64,000 bases of DNA from Mangrovibacterium marinum (GTDB taxonomy: Bacteria; Bacteroidota; Bacteroidia; Bacteroidales; Prolixibacteraceae): positions 186,001 through 250,000 of the forward strand of contig NZ_QAAD01000001.1 of the NCBI RefSeq assembly GCF_003046625.1, read 5' to 3'. The notes below the pieces were generated by a model. That model searched no databases. It worked only from the letters and a program-made list of their open reading frames with translations, and had not been told where the DNA came from. The position numbers were made by a program, and so were the translations under genes. Below, one piece after another: positions 43,740 through 53,701 of the stretch (position 1 is the first letter of the stretch; every line of letters starts with the position of its first letter).

Positions 43740-46016
43740 CTAGTTATTGACGACTACAACACGTAATGGTAATGAACTATACGGCACACCTTCAACCTCA
43801 ACTACAATTTTCCGAGTGTCCGGATCGTAGTCATACGCTACATCGCTTCCATTTACGGTTACACTTGCAGGTTCATTTTTGCCGAGCATTTCGAATTGGA
43901 ACGAACGTGAATCAGGCATTCCGGCAAATGATCCGGTACGTGCATTCACCGTGTAAGTACTAACTCCATCAACTGTTGTTTGTGTAATAGGCGTTTTGGT
44001 AAAACTCCCTGACTCGTAGTTGCTGTTGTTGTTCTCGTCTTCGTATAACGAACATTCACCATTTTCTCCCGGGGCAAACTGCACAATAATCTTCGTGGGC
44101 CTGTCACTAAGATGTTTTATGGGTGGGTACAGTGGGATAACAGCGCCTTCACGATAATAATATGGAATCTGTTCCTCTGTAAATGGACGTGTAACAACCT
44201 GGTTACCATCAAGTAGGGTATCGGTTGCCACTTCATACCATTTCCCCCTCGGCAGCCAGATGGTTTGGTCAACCGTTGGTTCGCCTTCAGCAGACTTGCA
44301 AACAGGAGCCGCCAGAATGTCGTTACCAAACATATATTCCCCTTCGAAAGTGTAAGCCTCCTCTGATTCAGGATAATCATAATACATCGGTCGGCAAAGC
44401 GAAATTCCGGTATCGTAAGAATAACGTGCATTAGTATATATATACGGGATCAGGGCATATCGCAACTCAATAGCTTCACGCATCAACGGGAAATTGTCGT
44501 ACACCCAGATGCGGCGTTCAATTGACGGATCATTAGTAGCATGGGTACGCAGAATTGGCGAAAAAACCCCGTATTGGATCCACCGAAGGTATAGTTCAGG
44601 ATTATTTGAATCAGCCGTTTTCATGTGTCCTCCAATATCATGACTCCAGTAACCATATCCAACATTAGCGGCTGTAGCTGTGAAATAGGGTTCAAAAGCC
44701 AGGGTTGGGAATGTGCTGGCAGCATCACCGGAGAACCCAATTTGGTAGCGATGGTTACCTAACCCTCCCCAGCGGTGAAATATCAATGGTCGATCTTTAG
44801 AGTGGAATTTTTTATCGTTGAAGAAAACATGGTTTAACCAAAAGGTATTTCCGAGATCCGGTTCATTTCGGGCAATCATCCATTGTTGCCAGTCGAGCCA
44901 CCAAAAGTCGATTCCCATGTTTTCGTGCGGACGTAAAATATCATTGAAAAATGCCTTATAGAATTTTTTATTCTCGATATCCCAGGGAATTGTCTGAGAG
45001 GTTGACACCCCCAGGTCGTTCGCCAATTGGGTGAAATTTTCTTCATAAATACCAACACCATCGGCAGGGTGCAGGTTAAGTGTTGTTTTTAGGTTCTGGC
45101 TATGTATCCAATCGATGAAACCCTGGGGATCGGGAAACAATTCTTTGTTCCAGGTCCACCCGGTCCATTGTGTCTGGTCGGTGCGGTTGTTGTAACCGTC
45201 CATATGCCAGTCCATATCAATTACCAGCACATCCATCGGGATATCGTTGGTTTGAATATCATTTACAATGTCACGAAAATCCTGTTCACTATAGCGTTGA
45301 TATTTTGAATACCAATAACCAAAAACATACTGCGGAGGCAACGGTATTTTTCCTGCAATAAGCGTAAAATCGTAAAGTGCTTTTTTATAGTCGTGTCCAT
45401 AGCCCATAAAGTACATATCCATTGAATTCGGATCTTTTCGTTGAGCCACCCAATCAACGGTATCACTTCCATCAAACATTAAACTGTAACTACCGTCATT
45501 ACGTGCCTGTTGCTCATCGATCACAGCCCAGCCGGAGCGCGAAATAAGTCCATCCTCCAGTCTCTTGCTCACATCGCCTTCGGCACCGTCCAACGTACGA
45601 CATGTTCCTTTCAGGTTGTAAGGATCAACTTTTGTAGGAAACCAGGTTTCAGGTGCTCCATTTACATTCAAAGTAATTTGTAAATTCGGGCCACAAGGAT
45701 CATTCACCATAGGATCTGAATCCAATCTATATTTTAGTTCCAGTTTGTTGGTTGAAATGTACAGATACCCTGCCTCGGTTTTAGTACTGTAAGCAGGCAC
45801 GGGCAAACGACGATTTACCACAACAAACGATGCTCGGTCTTCGAATTTACTGGAATCGCTTTGCTCAATACGAATCATCTCAGGTGTTAATACTGTAAAC
45901 CTCATCGTTCCTGAAGTAACAATGGCCCCAGGGTCAGCCACCGGATTGTTCGTTTGTGCTTTTGCCGCAACCATAAAAAAGAAAAGGCAAAAAGCAGTTG
46001 TGATTAGTTTTATCAT
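43740..46016 (-). CDS. GH31 alpha-glycosidase, variant active-site context
   Basis: This 758-residue secreted enzyme starts at ATG 46016 (signal MIKLITTAFCLFFFMVAAKAQ). It has the N-terminal galactose-mutarotase-like domain, a catalytic barrel beginning PPQYVFGYWYSKYQRYSEQDFRDIV, and C-terminal beta domains. The nucleophile is Asp375 in WWLDWQQW rather than the more common WxDMxE form, and the acid/base is Asp431 in GFSGDA. In this locus it probably removes glucose from isomalto-oligosaccharides, or has another alpha-glucan specificity. It is clearly a different subgroup from the second GH31 next to it. Confidence 0.9.
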   Translation of the reverse strand: MIKLITTAFCLFFFMVAAKAQTNNPVADPGAIVTSGTMRFTVLTPEMIRIEQSDSSKFEDRASFVVVNRRLPVPAYSTKTEAGYLYISTNKLELKYRLDSDPMVNDPCGPNLQITLNVNGAPETWFPTKVDPYNLKGTCRTLDGAEGDVSKRLEDGLISRSGWAVIDEQQARNDGSYSLMFDGSDTVDWVAQRKDPNSMDMYFMGYGHDYKKALYDFTLIAGKIPLPPQYVFGYWYSKYQRYSEQDFRDIVNDIQTNDIPMDVLVIDMDWHMDGYNNRTDQTQWTGWTWNKELFPDPQGFIDWIHSQNLKTTLNLHPADGVGIYEENFTQLANDLGVSTSQTIPWDIENKKFYKAFFNDILRPHENMGIDFWWLDWQQWMIARNEPDLGNTFWLNHVFFNDKKFHSKDRPLIFHRWGGLGNHRYQIGFSGDAASTFPTLAFEPYFTATAANVGYGYWSHDIGGHMKTADSNNPELYLRWIQYGVFSPILRTHATNDPSIERRIWVYDNFPLMREAIELRYALIPYIYTNARYSYDTGISLCRPMYYDYPESEEAYTFEGEYMFGNDILAAPVCKSAEGEPTVDQTIWLPRGKWYEVATDTLLDGNQVVTRPFTEEQIPYYYREGAVIPLYPPIKHLSDRPTKIIVQFAPGENGECSLYEDENNNSNYESGSFTKTPITQTTVDGVSTYTVNARTGSFAGMPDSRSFQFEMLGKNEPASVTVNGSDVAYDYDPDTRKIVVEVEGVPYSSLPLRVVVVNN

Positions 46017-46152
46017 CTTTATAGTTTTATTTGTCCCTGATCTCCTCATCGGAAAGATCGGGTTGGTAATTATTAGTTTATTATACTACTCCAATAGCCG
46101 CAAAGCCTAAAAAGCTTCGTTATAAGCATATTATCTCAAAAAGCGGCTTCAT

Positions 46153-48654
46153 TTAGTTTTCAATAACGATCTTTTGATCTGCAAAATTTGCAGGAATCCG
46201 GATAAAACAGTTTCCTGCGATTTCATCCCAGCTCCACTCGGCTTTTTCAATCGTATCAGGCAAAATGTTTTCATCCTTTTTTAGTTTGAATGTCTTTAAT
46301 TGCTTACCCGACAACAGAACCGATGCCGGTTTCTTAGCCATGTGAACTTGGTAAACCAGATTTCGATTTTGAGCGGCAAAACCATTTGAGACAGCTTCTT
46401 TACAAATAATCTCCAATCCTGTTCGTTTTGTCAGGCATTGTATTTTCCGCTTTACAAATACATCGGATTTATAGTTATTGGTTTCGCCATCATCTTCGTA
46501 AACATTGAAGCTTGCTTTTTTGTTAATTCCGGCCGGAAAAACTGAAATCAATAGTGGATAATCAACTCTCTGACCAATAAATTGCATTACGGGCATCTGC
46601 GGGATGATGGCCCCTTCTTTTACAAACATCGGGATGGTTTCCAGTTCAACCGGGTAATCAATCCACTGATTGCCGGTGAACGTGTTTTGCGGATTATTGA
46701 AATCTAACCAATCTCCTTCCGGGAGGTAAACTTTTTTGAACGCCGCACCTTCTTCCAAAACCGGAGCTACCAGCAATTCTTCACCGAACATAAACTCTGA
46801 ATCCAGGTTTGCTGCCTCAGAATCATCAGGATATTCCAGTACCAAAGCACGCATCAAAGGCATTCCTGTATCGTGAGCTTCGCGGGCATAGGTATAAATG
46901 TAGGGAAAGAGCCGGTATTTCAACTCAATAGTCTTCTTTGCTATTCGCTCAGCTTCCTCGCCAAACAACCATGGTTCCACCGCATTATTTCCCTCATGGT
47001 GAATACGGCTCAACGGATTGAACGCACCAAACTGAAGCCAGCGAACATACAATTCGCTCATGGCATCGTAATCGGTAATATCGCCACAATAGCCCGAAAT
47101 GTCTGTTGTCCAGAACGGGATGCCGCACATGCCGGCGGATAACGCAATAGGCAATTGGGCTTCCATCTGCTTCCACCCGTTGGTAACATCGTTGCCATTG
47201 CCCGAATCGCCCGACCAACCGAAAGTATAGCGTTGCATACCGGCAAAAGCAGCCCGAGTCATCTGGAAAATACGGGTGTTGGGGTTGTGCTTTTCAAATT
47301 GTTCAGTTACGACTTTGTCCCAGGTTAAGCCATATACATTATGAATCTCGTCGTGCATGCCCAAATGGTGTTTCATATTCAGTCGATCCAGACTTTCCTC
47401 GTTGCTCCAGGCCGGTTCGCCCATATCTGTCCAAAATCCGCGGACACCATCATCCAACACTTTTTGCTGATAATCGCCCCACCAATCAGCCACTTTTGGA
47501 TTAGTAAAATCGACCACTCCACAGTTTCCACCCCAGGGCCAGGGCATATCGTAGGTTTTACCGGTACGCACATCGGTAGCAAAATACCCCAGCGAATCGG
47601 CTTCCTGCCATTGCCGTTTGTTAGCTTGAGAAATTACCGGATCTTGGGATACAATTACTTTAAAACCTTCTGTTTCCAGATCGGCCAGCATTTTTACCGG
47701 ATTGTCGTAATTTCCATCACGCCATTCAAAGTCCTGCAAATACTCCGTCCAGCCAATGTCCTGGTAGATCATATCGCAGGGAATTTGCCGATCGCGGTAG
47801 CCTTTTGCAATATCGCGGGTCAGTTGCTCATTGGTCAGCATGCCCCGGCATTGTGCAAAACCTAAAGCCCACGCCGGCGGCATAATTGGTTGCCCGGTTA
47901 GATCCATATAGCGATTTATTATCTGTGGGTATGTTGGCCCGTAAATGAAGTAATACTCCATTTCGCCGCCGGGAGCTGAAAACGAATAGTAATTGTCTGA
48001 CTCCTCACCAAAATTATATTCCGTTTTATACGTGTTATCGAAGAAAATCCCGTAACCGGAACTACTCATAAAAAAGGGAATGCTTTTATAAAGTGGATCT
48101 TCGTTAGCTGAATAGCAGGGTTTATCGCTGTTCCACATCTTAAACCGGCTGCCAACCCGGTCCAACGGTCCGTTCTTTTCACCCAAACCATAAATGTGTT
48201 CGCCGGGTTTCAGTGTTTTATAACTTGACATTTTCGTTGAATCGGCCTCAAAACCCCGATCCTGAAAATCTTCCATCAACAACTTTTGGTACTTATCGAA
48301 AACACGAATCTGGAAAGGTGACTTTTCAATCCGCACAATCAGCTCGCCCGTATAAATTTCGTAGCTCCCCGGTTGTTCCAAAACGTTGAGCCGGGCCGAT
48401 GGATCCCCCTTTTTGATCACCGCGAATGATTCATTATTCCGGCTGAAACCATTGGTATCGTACCAAATTTTTAGAATGCCCGACCCCATATCTTCAACTT
48501 CAACCTGAATATTATTCTCACAGTTGAAGATTGCTTTGTTACCATTCGTCTCATAAGAAAGACAGGCCCCGGGTTTCAGACTTCCTGCCTGAACCGTCAT
48601 TGCCAGTCCTCCCAAAAAAAACAAGATTATGAGTCGAAAAAATTGCTGTTTCAT
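46153..48654 (-). CDS. GH31 alpha-glucosidase
   Basis: This 833-residue protein starts at ATG 48654 (signal MKQQFFRLIILFFLGGLAMTVQA). The GH31 N-terminal domain contains HIYGLGEKNGPLDR. The barrel carries the nucleophile Asp410 in GFWTDMGEPAW and the acid/base Asp483 in GWSGDSGNG. The C-terminal part (EFMFGEELLVAPVLEEGA, YEDDGETNNYK) is the usual DUF5110-type tail. The likely role is exo-hydrolysis of alpha-glucan oligosaccharides in the periplasm. It lies between GH66 and the other GH31 on the same strand. Confidence 0.93.
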   Translation of the reverse strand: MKQQFFRLIILFFLGGLAMTVQAGSLKPGACLSYETNGNKAIFNCENNIQVEVEDMGSGILKIWYDTNGFSRNNESFAVIKKGDPSARLNVLEQPGSYEIYTGELIVRIEKSPFQIRVFDKYQKLLMEDFQDRGFEADSTKMSSYKTLKPGEHIYGLGEKNGPLDRVGSRFKMWNSDKPCYSANEDPLYKSIPFFMSSSGYGIFFDNTYKTEYNFGEESDNYYSFSAPGGEMEYYFIYGPTYPQIINRYMDLTGQPIMPPAWALGFAQCRGMLTNEQLTRDIAKGYRDRQIPCDMIYQDIGWTEYLQDFEWRDGNYDNPVKMLADLETEGFKVIVSQDPVISQANKRQWQEADSLGYFATDVRTGKTYDMPWPWGGNCGVVDFTNPKVADWWGDYQQKVLDDGVRGFWTDMGEPAWSNEESLDRLNMKHHLGMHDEIHNVYGLTWDKVVTEQFEKHNPNTRIFQMTRAAFAGMQRYTFGWSGDSGNGNDVTNGWKQMEAQLPIALSAGMCGIPFWTTDISGYCGDITDYDAMSELYVRWLQFGAFNPLSRIHHEGNNAVEPWLFGEEAERIAKKTIELKYRLFPYIYTYAREAHDTGMPLMRALVLEYPDDSEAANLDSEFMFGEELLVAPVLEEGAAFKKVYLPEGDWLDFNNPQNTFTGNQWIDYPVELETIPMFVKEGAIIPQMPVMQFIGQRVDYPLLISVFPAGINKKASFNVYEDDGETNNYKSDVFVKRKIQCLTKRTGLEIICKEAVSNGFAAQNRNLVYQVHMAKKPASVLLSGKQLKTFKLKKDENILPDTIEKAEWSWDEIAGNCFIRIPANFADQKIVIEN

Positions 48655-48773
48655 GTCTTTGCATTTATTTATCAATCGATTATAAATAGTAGTTTTCGTT
48701 CCTAAAAGGGCAAAGGATACCCTTTAAAGCGCAAAAGCACTTCACCCTCAAGACGCTGAATAGTCTCAAAGGA

Positions 48774-50558
48774 CTACTCGTATTCCAATACTACCATCGT
48801 CCAGTATTTCAATTCGGGCAGCGTAAAAACAACTTGATTGCCGCTTTGCGAAAATTCCAGTGAGCGGGATGCTCCTCCGATAATATCGGGCGATGCTACC
48901 CACACTTTTGTTACTGGTTGGGTGCTTGTAACTGATAGCGCAGCATCTTTTATCAATGCAGGAATAGTCTGAATTCCGCTGTTGTCGCGCCATTGCTGGC
49001 TTTTCGAATCCGTAAAGTTAATCAGGTGAATGACCTGGCTGGTCCCTACTTTCTTACAAACCGTTGCCACCGCGCCTTGACTTGCCGGCCAGTTGGCAAT
49101 TTGAATTTTACCATCAGTCGAAGAAACAGACGCTATATTGAAATTTCCGCCATCGCGCAGCAAATTCTGGTAAGCCACCAAAAAGTCGTAATAATCCGGC
49201 AACGCCGCTTTCAAGTCAGATTTCATTTGCAGGTTACCGTTCGGGAAATATTCTTTGCCCAACATGTGTTCGCCCAATTCCAAGTGCGCCCCGCCAAAGG
49301 CAAAGATCACGGCATCGGTCATCAAAACAGCAGGTGTGTTGAAATAGCCCTGGTTGTTGGCCAAATCGTAATTCATATAAGCGGCCAGCACCGAATTTTT
49401 GGAGTTATTGCTGTACGTGTTATTTTGCTGAATAATATAGGACAAGTCATTATAAGTATCGTTAGGCGACCAGACTTCCGTGTACAAAAAGTCGGCTGAC
49501 GACTGTGCAATTCCTTGTTGTCCATATTGGTTCACCGCATTCATCGCGATATCTTTCGAAGGCTTGTCCGTTTTCATCGCCTCGATAAACGGCTTGTATG
49601 TTTGAGAAAGATTAAGGACTGAGCCATCGTATTTATAACGGATACCCCGGTCACCCAGCTGGTCCATGTGAAAACCATCGAAATCGAGAAACTGATATAC
49701 GTTTTGATTTTCGGAAGCAAGGAATTGCTGCCAGCCTATATTCGATGGATCGAGCAGATAAATATTGCTCAAAAAAGGCGAGGATAGCGGGTGGAAATCC
49801 CGATTCGTATGGCCATTATCGGTAAATACATACCATTCTTTCTGAACGCCATCAGCTTCAGCGTTATCCCATGCCCCGTAAACCAGATTGTAAAACATCG
49901 CTTTCATGTTCCGGCCATGTGCTTTTTCAATATACTTTTCTACAGTATTGAAATAAATGTCACGGTTAATGATGTCTTTCCAGCTACTGGCAGGGCTACC
50001 ACCAACAACCGGAAGCGGCATATGGTGCTTGTTCATCCAATCGTAAAACTGAAGCCCGTTAATGTGGTATTTATTCAGATTGTCAATCACTTCGCTCATT
50101 TCAGCGTCTGTTAGCTGCGGAAACTTCGACAGAAAGCCATAACGGGGAAATTTTGTCCAATCAGACGATACATCAACACCAACTGTCGCGTAAATGGTTT
50201 CGGAATCACCACTCCCTCCGTAAACCTCAACGGCATATCCCCGAAAATCGGTGTCGGGAGCCTGCCAGGTCCAGCTTGAACCAGAAACAGCAGCCTCATC
50301 AATCACCTCTCCCAGGTATTTGTACCGAACTTTGGCTGAAGCAGGTAATCCTGAGTTATCAATCGTGAAATTTACTGTACTTCCCGGCAAATAGGCCGCC
50401 TTATCGGTTTGCAGCACCGCATTCATATAGGTTGGAGTGGCCGGATTTGCCGGAATCTCCGGTTTTGGATCGGGGGTAATGTCATCATCTGACTTACCGC
50501 AGGCTGCAATAATTGCCGCCAGCGCAATGCTCATCAATATTAGTTTAAACTGCTTCAT
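48774..50558 (-). CDS. GH66 endo-dextranase, predicted surface lipoprotein
   Basis: This 594-residue protein starts at ATG 50558. The lipobox AAIIAACGKSDDDITPD (Cys19) is followed by acidic residues, suggesting the cell surface. An Ig-like N-terminal domain (about 40-135) precedes the GH66 barrel (FPRYGFLSKFPQLTDAEMSEVIDNLNKYHINGLQFYDWMNKHH). The nucleophile is Asp299 in DGFHMDQLG and the acid/base Glu361 in LYTEVWSPN. A C-terminal beta domain ends the protein. It cuts alpha-1,6-glucan (dextran) internally. A cycloisomaltooligosaccharide-forming activity is less likely because no CBM35 insertion is seen. Confidence 0.92.
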   Translation of the reverse strand: MKQFKLILMSIALAAIIAACGKSDDDITPDPKPEIPANPATPTYMNAVLQTDKAAYLPGSTVNFTIDNSGLPASAKVRYKYLGEVIDEAAVSGSSWTWQAPDTDFRGYAVEVYGGSGDSETIYATVGVDVSSDWTKFPRYGFLSKFPQLTDAEMSEVIDNLNKYHINGLQFYDWMNKHHMPLPVVGGSPASSWKDIINRDIYFNTVEKYIEKAHGRNMKAMFYNLVYGAWDNAEADGVQKEWYVFTDNGHTNRDFHPLSSPFLSNIYLLDPSNIGWQQFLASENQNVYQFLDFDGFHMDQLGDRGIRYKYDGSVLNLSQTYKPFIEAMKTDKPSKDIAMNAVNQYGQQGIAQSSADFLYTEVWSPNDTYNDLSYIIQQNNTYSNNSKNSVLAAYMNYDLANNQGYFNTPAVLMTDAVIFAFGGAHLELGEHMLGKEYFPNGNLQMKSDLKAALPDYYDFLVAYQNLLRDGGNFNIASVSSTDGKIQIANWPASQGAVATVCKKVGTSQVIHLINFTDSKSQQWRDNSGIQTIPALIKDAALSVTSTQPVTKVWVASPDIIGGASRSLEFSQSGNQVVFTLPELKYWTMVVLEYE

Positions 50559-50645
50559 CAATTTTCTGAAATTATTTCTGTTAAGGTTTAAAATCCACGG
50601 GTAAAGCAAAACTCGTCCCGTGGATTGAATAAAAATCTAACTAAA

Positions 50646-52154
50646 CTATTGCTTTGTAATTGTGATTTGTTCGTTATCCAGATCAACCGTAATGGTATAA
50701 TTCCCGGCATCGCCATCCTGCAATTTCCACTTGTTGTCGTCTCCTTCGCAACCATGGCGAATGGTATAAGTACCATCCGATACAGACTGATTTGCAGTAG
50801 CCGGAACCAGCCAGTCGCCGTCGCACCAATCGCCCGTGTATTTCGAGAATTTGAGCTCACCAGCACTCAATGCTCCGGTAAACGTATATACTCCATTGGC
50901 GTAATTCATCGGTTCCGGGTTATTAATTTCCCATCCATTGGGTGTTGCATCGCCAATTAGATACAGCATTAACGGTTCAATCGAGATGGTTGCATTTTCC
51001 AGGTCGACTGTAAATTTATATCGACCTTGTGTTTGTTCGCTAACCACCCATTTGTTATCCGGGCCATCACAACCATTAGTCACAATATAATCGATGGCTG
51101 TGAGTACCTGATCTCCCTGCGATGGATTTAACCATTCTCCATCGCACCAGTCACCTGAAAAAGTTGCAATTTTGAATTCCCCCGCAGTCAATGTCGCCTC
51201 ATAGGTAAAAATAAACGGATCATCAGCATTTTGAACGAACGCCTGGTCGCTCGGCATCTTCCAGTCATTTACAGGAGTTGCAGTTCCTACTAAATACAGC
51301 TCTGAATAAGTAGGACCTTTCAATTTTTCAATACTGATTGTCAGATCCAATAGGTTAACGGTCACTTTATAGTTACCTCCTTCTGCAATATTCCACTGTA
51401 TGTCCTCTCCACTACCACCTTCATTATAAACCATCATTTCTTCATCTGCTGGATCTTGGGTGTAGAAATCCTGGCACCAGCAATCGTCCTGACTTACCGC
51501 AAACTTAAAGTTTCCTGTTGTCAATTGTCCCTGGTAAGTATATACCCAAGGTGTCGAAGCCGATGCCGTTAACGCCGTAGCACTGGCAATATCCCATCCG
51601 TTCGGCGTAGCATCACCAACAATATAGAGTTCCGAGCTAACCGGTTTATATGGTGTTACGCTGAAACTCTGTATTTCTGTAATACCATCTTCAACGTCCT
51701 CGTTGGTGACATTAGCCGTTACTTTTGCCTCGAACTCCGCTGTAGTCCCAGCCTCAACACCCCAATAATTCAGAACAAGGTCGTTTAAGTCTGACACCGT
51801 AAAGCTCTTTTCGTAAACTCCTTTACCTAAATCGAAAATTTTGGCATTGGTAAAGCTGTCCCCTGATTTACCAATCTCAAGAACATACGAGATGGAGCTT
51901 CCTGTGCCCTGATTGGAACCACGGGTCCAGGAAATTGAAAGAGCAGTGCTCGCATAGCTCTCTTGCGATAAAGCCAATTGAGTTGAAGAAAGCGTCAGAG
52001 TTACAGGATCGCCATTTGAGATAATGATGTCTTCGTCTTGCTGGCAGGAATTCAGGAGGAATCCGGAATAAATCGCCAGGGCTATAAGCATGATTTTGGC
52101 TCCGAGCTTGTGTCCCGCCCGGATATATTTCGGTTGAAAACTATTGTGTTTCAT
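50646..52154 (-). CDS. SusE/SusF-like surface glucan-binding lipoprotein with three tandem binding modules
   Basis: The protein has 502 residues, lipobox SGFLLNSCQQDED (acidic residues after Cys suggest surface display). A SusE-type N-terminal domain (about 45-165) is followed by three repeats, each opening alike: ELYIVGDATPNGWDI (about 172), ELYLVGTATPVNDWKM (about 283) and LYLIGDATPNGWEI (about 392). Repeats 2 and 3 share GDWCDG and GCxGPDNKW/GCEGDDNKW. Three modules is the SusF count, whereas SusE has two. Each probably binds alpha-glucan. An internal ATG 22 codons in could also serve as start. Confidence 0.9.
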   Translation of the reverse strand: MKHNSFQPKYIRAGHKLGAKIMLIALAIYSGFLLNSCQQDEDIIISNGDPVTLTLSSTQLALSQESYASTALSISWTRGSNQGTGSSISYVLEIGKSGDSFTNAKIFDLGKGVYEKSFTVSDLNDLVLNYWGVEAGTTAEFEAKVTANVTNEDVEDGITEIQSFSVTPYKPVSSELYIVGDATPNGWDIASATALTASASTPWVYTYQGQLTTGNFKFAVSQDDCWCQDFYTQDPADEEMMVYNEGGSGEDIQWNIAEGGNYKVTVNLLDLTISIEKLKGPTYSELYLVGTATPVNDWKMPSDQAFVQNADDPFIFTYEATLTAGEFKIATFSGDWCDGEWLNPSQGDQVLTAIDYIVTNGCDGPDNKWVVSEQTQGRYKFTVDLENATISIEPLMLYLIGDATPNGWEINNPEPMNYANGVYTFTGALSAGELKFSKYTGDWCDGDWLVPATANQSVSDGTYTIRHGCEGDDNKWKLQDGDAGNYTITVDLDNEQITITKQ

Positions 52155-52203
52155 TTTCTTCGGTTTAATTATTGATGCATTAAAATCAGAAATAATTCCC
52201 GGG

Positions 52204-53682
52204 TTAATAGCCCGGGTTATTCGGCAATAAATTTGGATTCGACTCGATTTCTTTCAACGGAATCGGGAATAACAAATACTTGCTGGTTGCATTTAACTTC
52301 CCGATGGAGTGTAGAAAATCAAGTCCCCATTGACCGTTATCAACACGGATCAGGTCAAACCAGCGCTGGCCTTCGAAAGCCAGTTCAATTCGGCGTTCGT
52401 GCAGGATGATTTCTTTCATTTCTGCTTGAGACTTTCCGGTTACCGGCGATAAGCCGGCCCGGGCACGAACCAGGTTTAGGGGTGTTTCAGCTTCAGTTGT
52501 TTTATTCAGATTATTCAATGCTTCTGCTTTCATCAGCAGAACATCAGCATAGCGCAATACCGGAAAATTCATCGGACTATTGTCATAAGTCGGAGATACA
52601 GTCTTGGTTACCAAAAACTTCCGAAGATTATACCCCGTTGAAGAGTAAGCGGGATCGTAATCCATCCCGTCGAATTGCGGGCATCCATCGTAGAACACGG
52701 TAACATCTTTTCGTTTGTCTCCGTCTTCGTACGAGTCGACAAATTCCTGTGTTGGTTGATTCCATCCCCAACCACCGGCAACCATATTTGAGTTACGCGG
52801 TCCGGTGAACGTGCTTAACCAGGACGCCTGATTTTCGTTCGACCAAAAGTCCTCTCCCGCGTCACCGGTATATTGAATTTCAAAAAGAGACTCAATCGAA
52901 TTCTTGTTATTGACATCAAAATTATCTCCGTAATTTGGATTTAGATCATAGCCTAATGTAGCCACTTCGTTGGTTAGGGTGACAACTTTTTCGTATTCTT
53001 CCAAGGTCAGGTAAACTTTAGCCAGCAAACCTGTTGCAGCTCCTTTGGTAGCACGCCCCAAATCGGCAGATGAGTAGGCAGACTTAGCCGGCAACATCGT
53101 CTTCGCCTGCTCCAGATCGGAAATAATCAGATCGTAAACTTCTGACTTATCGGTACGCGACACCTTAAAATCATCGCCCGGCTCCTGGGCTTCAGTAATC
53201 AACGGAACATCGCCAAAATAGCGAACCAAAATAAAATAGTACAATCCTCTCAGGAAGTGCGCTTCCCCCAATATCCGGTTTTTCACATCTTCATCCATAT
53301 CAATCGCCGGAACTTTTTGCAAAACGATATTACAGCGCAGGATCCCGGGAGAAGGTCCACGAAAAAGATCCAATGCTCCTTCGTTGTCTGTTGTAGTTAC
53401 AAAGTTGGCCATATCCTGCGTTTCACGGCCATCATCGCCTCCACCGGCACCAACAATGCTGTTCCCGGCCATAATGTCGGAAGTCCACATGCGCATGTTA
53501 TACAATTTGGGCCATTGTAATGGCTGATAAGCACCATTAATCGCGGCAATGGCATCCGATTCTGTCTGGTAAAAGTTTTCAGTATTGATTGTATTTAACG
53601 GTGACTTATCAAGAAAATCGTCGTTGCACGAGCTCATCGCCAACACAATCAGGACTAGGGGTATATATTTTAAAATTTTCAT
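52204..53682 (-). CDS. SusD-type surface lipoprotein (dextran PUL)
   Basis: The protein has 492 residues, lipobox LAMSSCNDDFLDKSPLN (Cys19). Family blocks are INGAYQPLQW, LGEAHFLRGLYYFILVRYFGDVP, MNFPVLRYADVLLMKAEALNNL and ILHERRIELAFEGQRWFDLIR, with LFPIPLKEIESNPNLLPNNPGY at the C-terminus. It pairs with the SusC encoded 19 nt upstream to import alpha-glucan oligosaccharides. Confidence 0.95.
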   Translation of the reverse strand: MKILKYIPLVLIVLAMSSCNDDFLDKSPLNTINTENFYQTESDAIAAINGAYQPLQWPKLYNMRMWTSDIMAGNSIVGAGGGDDGRETQDMANFVTTTDNEGALDLFRGPSPGILRCNIVLQKVPAIDMDEDVKNRILGEAHFLRGLYYFILVRYFGDVPLITEAQEPGDDFKVSRTDKSEVYDLIISDLEQAKTMLPAKSAYSSADLGRATKGAATGLLAKVYLTLEEYEKVVTLTNEVATLGYDLNPNYGDNFDVNNKNSIESLFEIQYTGDAGEDFWSNENQASWLSTFTGPRNSNMVAGGWGWNQPTQEFVDSYEDGDKRKDVTVFYDGCPQFDGMDYDPAYSSTGYNLRKFLVTKTVSPTYDNSPMNFPVLRYADVLLMKAEALNNLNKTTEAETPLNLVRARAGLSPVTGKSQAEMKEIILHERRIELAFEGQRWFDLIRVDNGQWGLDFLHSIGKLNATSKYLLFPIPLKEIESNPNLLPNNPGY

Positions 53683-53701
53683 TGCTTAAAATTTGAATAG
53701 G

